This document shows positions 32,958-36,159 of a DNA stretch of 36,159 nt, piece after piece; position 1 is the stretch's first letter, and each line of letters opens with the position of its first letter. The notes below the pieces were generated by a model that ran no database searches, was not told where the DNA came from, and saw nothing but the letters and a program-made list of their open reading frames with translations. The DNA lies in IMG/VR virus record IMGVR_UViG_3300048011_000459, positions 1 to 36,159 of that record. One strand, given 5' to 3'. Made by a program: the position numbers and the translations under genes. This DNA is from a virus.

Positions 32958-35900
32958 TAGTAACTATAACCCCCGCCGGTATTTGAACTGCTCGATGAGC
33001 TTGATGTATTAGATGTTGATGCACTACTCGTTATCCCTGATGTTATTGCAGTTGATACACTATTGATTACTGTACCACTTGCTTGTAGGTTAGTTGCTGT
33101 TAACTGATCAATTGTTTCAATGTCAGTTACTTTAGCAGCACTTGCAAATATTTCGTCTGGTTCACTTTTTATCTCAAATAGGCTGCCAAAACTTTGTGTA
33201 GTTTGACGCGGCACTATTAGTATACTTACCAGTTTTGGAGATAGCTCATTTATAATATAGGCACTAAGTTCTTGGAAGTAAAAAGTTTCTCCAAAGTCCC
33301 AGTTCTCAATATCAAAAAATTTGTTGATAGCTTCGATAATTTCTGATTTTAGTTCATTGTCATTAATAACTATATTAGAATTTTTAACAATCTTAAACTT
33401 AACTTGTAAATTAGGATTTGCCTTATCACCAAATAAAATCTTATATTTTACAGGATGGTATATAATTTCATCGCTTATACTCTTTATTTTATTAATTTCA
33501 GATCCGTAACTTCTAAACAACTCGTCGTTGCTAGGAGGCTTTGGAGTTGTTGTAGTAGATCCTGCAATATATTGTCTAACCTGTGTATCATATGTTTTAG
33601 ATAGTATGTAAGTATCAATAATATTACTTGCACTTGGATCGATTCTATATCCACTATCTGCAACATGAATATAATGGAATTTTAAATCAGAACGTCCGAT
33701 ATATGCTTTATAATCTGTATTGATTGTAGTATTGTTTAGTACTTTGTTTAGTTTTCTAAAAATACCTTCGTCAATTAAGTAGAAAACTTGTCCTTCTACT
33801 CTTGAACTATAAGGAGCAATTGCTAATTCGTTTTGTACTACAATTATTTCAGCATTTGTGTTTGCAAAATATTTAAAATCTTCTACGCCGTCTGTAGTTG
33901 TATACTTCTTTTGAAATATAATTTTAGCAGCAGTCGAAATACTCTCGTTTTCTTCGCCAACAATCTGTTCAAAGATATCAGGATCGTCGACTACGCTATC
34001 ATCATCGAGATCAATAAATTGTACTTGTATTTTTCGACTATCTAAATAACCCTCGGCATCTCTATAAGCATCAGTAATTGCCCAACTATAATCTATTGAA
34101 AACGGAACTAATTCGCCAGGCTTTCTGTTAATATTTAAAATATCAATTTTATCTCTGACAATTTGTCCAGTTGACGGATCGTAAATTTTATCAGCTGCAT
34201 CGAAGAAAAATCTAAGTTCGTCGGCACTTTCAATTACATATCTTAGATTGCGGTATGTAATTGTATATTTTTCTCCATCTGTTTTAAAATATAACATCCA
34301 ACTTGCATCAAGATTTTCACCTGTATTATCGCCTGTTTTGCCTATAGCAAAATTATTAAGTGTATTAATATCTTGTGCTAATATTATTTTCCATTGCCTA
34401 TCATTCCGGTCATAACGTAATGCAAAGTCTTTATATTCGAACACTTGATCAATTAATTCTATTTTTACATCATTGATTAGTGTTTTAGAGAAATTTGGAA
34501 TAATTTGATGTAAAATTGCGTCAGTAGGAATAACATTATTTAATCTAATGGGCGCAATACCATCTTCGTCAATTACTGTTCCGTCACCCGAAACAGAAAT
34601 AACTTTAGACCATCTATATGATGTTTTTCCTAAATGATCTCCTGTATTATCGTCCATTAGTGTGCCGTCTGGCATAAAATGCTTACCTTCTGGTGCAACA
34701 AACTTTAGCATAGTACCAGGTTCTAATAACCGTAATCCATTTGCAGTGAATGTTCCTACAGTATAAGGTATCAGATCTATATCTTGTAATAATCCCAATG
34801 ATTGATTTGTACTGGTACTGTATTGTATCCAAGATGCATTTAGGTCACTAACAATAATTTTTGGATACTTTGCAAGATAAAAATTTTGCGCATTAATACT
34901 GCCTAAAATACCTTCAATTGTATTATATATAACACCTTCAATATCTGTTTGTGTAGCAAATGTAAATGTTTGTTTTTCAACAAATTCTTCTTTGTAAATT
35001 ACACCGTCGTCTGCAAATAAACTAGTATTTGAATATTTTCCACTAGCGTCTTTTAGATCAAAAAACCGACTGATGCCACTTGAAATTCTGTTTGAACTTT
35101 TTGTTTTAATAATGTCTTGACTGATTGCTAGCGGGCCAATATTATAGTCTTCTCCAGTAATCAATCTATTTTGTGTATAGTATGTTGCAGGAGCATTTTG
35201 TTTAATTTCTGCATTTGTTTCCGACGAAGTACCATTATTAACAGTATAATTTAATTTAAGACCGATTGTTAGAGTTTGTATAGATCCGTTTCTTGATTGA
35301 TAGGGAATTTCAATACTCGTTGTTCCCACTGCACTAGGAGTAATAACACTTCTTGTATTATTGCTAGTTCTATAGTAAGTTCTAAAATTACCTGCTGGTA
35401 AATTGCCGAAGACGCCATCACTAAAGTTTAAATTAATTCTATCTCCAACACGAGTAGTTACAGCAAATACATCTCTAGTCTGCTTAAACAAACTATTATA
35501 GATAACATTATTACCTTCTACAGCATCAATACGTGTCCACTCATTGTTTTCAAAGCCAGCACTGTTTAATGAAAATAGCCAAACATCGCTATCATTAATG
35601 TTTTCAGAATCAATTTGCACTGCTTGATTCGGAGTTGGATTTGATACATTAAAATTACCTGTTTCTAGTTTACCTTGGCGGAAATGCATAAAGAATCCAG
35701 TATTCGAACTTCCTGCGCCTTGCCCGTCATCTCTAAATAAGAATGCAGGGCTATTTCCAGGCAGCGGTGCTTCTTCTAAAATACTATCGTCTACAATATC
35801 AGTACTTACAATTTCAAAACGTGTGCTAACGCCTTCGATACGTTTAGTAAACGGATAAATTGCCTGGCCTGTATTTGTAGCATTTAGTCGATATTTTTGT

Positions 35901-36159
35901 GTTTGTACATCTGCAATCAATGACGATTTTAAAGGATTGCCGATTGAATTAGATACAGGCAATGCGGAATTTAATATTTTTGTAAATTGTTCAAAGTAGT
36001 TTGAGTTAGTTTGGTCGTTCCATTTAACAATAATGCCTGCCATGTTTTTACCATTACTATCTACTAGATTTTCAGTTGTTTTAATAGTATCAAATTTTAG
36101 TAAACCATTTGCTGCTTGATTTCTGCGAGGATTGTAAGACAGCATACGTGCAAGACGTA
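32957..36159 (-). CDS. Baseplate wedge-like protein, cut by right window edge
   Basis: The frame is open to the window edge. An internal Met at 36145 has no ribosome site and is preceded in frame by RLAR, so the true start lies outside the window. Counting from that Met, 1,062 residues are present. The start (MLSYNPRRNQAANGLLKFDT) is shared with structural proteins of T4-like cyanophages. Near 235-260 FSDGVFGNLPAGNFRTYYRT and near 327-341 NRLITGEDYNIGP resemble gp6/baseplate-J-type wedge proteins, as does the late part (ELKSEIIEAINKFFDIENWD, FGETFYFQELSAYI, VSILIVP). The last 35 residues are Ser/Thr/Gly-rich. It would be much longer than T4 gp6 (660 residues). Baseplate location is likely; gp6 versus gp7 is unresolved. 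The stop overlaps the giant gene's start. Confidence 0.6.
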   Translation of the reverse strand, partial: RLARMLSYNPRRNQAANGLLKFDTIKTTENLVDSNGKNMAGIIVKWNDQTNSNYFEQFTKILNSALPVSNSIGNPLKSSLIADVQTQKYRLNATNTGQAIYPFTKRIEGVSTRFEIVSTDIVDDSILEEAPLPGNSPAFLFRDDGQGAGSSNTGFFMHFRQGKLETGNFNVSNPTPNQAVQIDSENINDSDVWLFSLNSAGFENNEWTRIDAVEGNNVIYNSLFKQTRDVFAVTTRVGDRINLNFSDGVFGNLPAGNFRTYYRTSNNTRSVITPSAVGTTSIEIPYQSRNGSIQTLTIGLKLNYTVNNGTSSETNAEIKQNAPATYYTQNRLITGEDYNIGPLAISQDIIKTKSSNRISSGISRFFDLKDASGKYSNTSLFADDGVIYKEEFVEKQTFTFATQTDIEGVIYNTIEGILGSINAQNFYLAKYPKIIVSDLNASWIQYSTSTNQSLGLLQDIDLIPYTVGTFTANGLRLLEPGTMLKFVAPEGKHFMPDGTLMDDNTGDHLGKTSYRWSKVISVSGDGTVIDEDGIAPIRLNNVIPTDAILHQIIPNFSKTLINDVKIELIDQVFEYKDFALRYDRNDRQWKIILAQDINTLNNFAIGKTGDNTGENLDASWMLYFKTDGEKYTITYRNLRYVIESADELRFFFDAADKIYDPSTGQIVRDKIDILNINRKPGELVPFSIDYSWAITDAYRDAEGYLDSRKIQVQFIDLDDDSVVDDPDIFEQIVGEENESISTAAKIIFQKKYTTTDGVEDFKYFANTNAEIIVVQNELAIAPYSSRVEGQVFYLIDEGIFRKLNKVLNNTTINTDYKAYIGRSDLKFHYIHVADSGYRIDPSASNIIDTYILSKTYDTQVRQYIAGSTTTTPKPPSNDELFRSYGSEINKIKSISDEIIYHPVKYKILFGDKANPNLQVKFKIVKNSNIVINDNELKSEIIEAINKFFDIENWDFGETFYFQELSAYIINELSPKLVSILIVPRQTTQSFGSLFEIKSEPDEIFASAAKVTDIETIDQLTATNLQASGTVINSVSTAITSGITSSASTSNTSSSSSSSNTGGGYSY

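Noticed and set aside
36143-36145. ATG at 36145 as the true start of the baseplate protein
   Set aside because: No ribosome site, the frame stays open to the edge, and the residues before it (RLAR) fit the conserved N-terminal stretch.
1-36159. tRNA genes, CRISPR arrays, insertion sequences or integrase/attachment sites
   Set aside because: I saw no cloverleaf, regularly spaced repeat, terminal inverted repeat or transposase/integrase; the whole window is covered by minus-strand genes.

Overview
The window is a densely packed stretch of an AT-rich tailed-phage genome. Every gene lies on the minus strand. The gene content suggests a marine T4-like myovirus of the cyanophage/pelagiphage kind: a baseplate-type protein, a 5,140-residue virion protein, a run of tail-fibre/collar proteins, T4-late-type promoter boxes, and phage-style radical SAM and glycosyltransferase genes. 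I infer this type from protein sequence alone; no host marker is visible. There are no tRNAs, rRNAs, CRISPR arrays or insertion sequences that I can see, and no stretch over 300 bases lacks a gene.

Reading in the direction of transcription (right to left), the structural region spans 36159 to 9421. It opens with a baseplate wedge-like protein cut by the right edge, then the giant gene at 17535-32957. A 200-residue virion protein follows, then three fibre-type proteins (684, 636 and 494 residues) that share an N-terminal module but carry different C-termini; the first ends in a T4 gp12-type tail collar domain. Two paralogous 307- and 329-residue proteins close the block. The order resembles the T4 gp6-gp12 baseplate/short-fibre region, with the giant protein where gp7-gp11 would be. 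Three of the four intergenic gaps longer than 15 bases that lie between genes of this block and its boundary carry an NATAAATA box, like T4 late promoters.

The accessory cassette spans 9409 to 1. It starts with a near-perfect bacterial sigma-70 promoter (TTGACA, 17-base spacer, TATACT) directly after the last tail gene. It then runs through a small 116-residue protein, two GT8-like glycosyltransferases, an unknown 314-residue protein, a third probable sugar transferase and five radical SAM proteins, the last cut by the left edge. A 37-residue tryptophan-rich peptide gene, too short for ordinary gene calling, sits between the second and third radical SAM genes. Neighbouring genes overlap by 8, 4 or 1 bases, with a single 14-base gap in front of the peptide, so the set looks like one translationally coupled operon.

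Four of the five radical SAM proteins have a cysteine set (C-x18-C-x40/41-C-x2-C where complete) before the CxxxCxxC core, the 'twitch' arrangement; the fifth has its auxiliary cysteines at the C-terminus. The cassette therefore looks like a phage peptide- or sugar-modification pathway under early, host-polymerase control. Whether it acts on the small peptide, a host molecule or the virion fibres cannot be decided from sequence.
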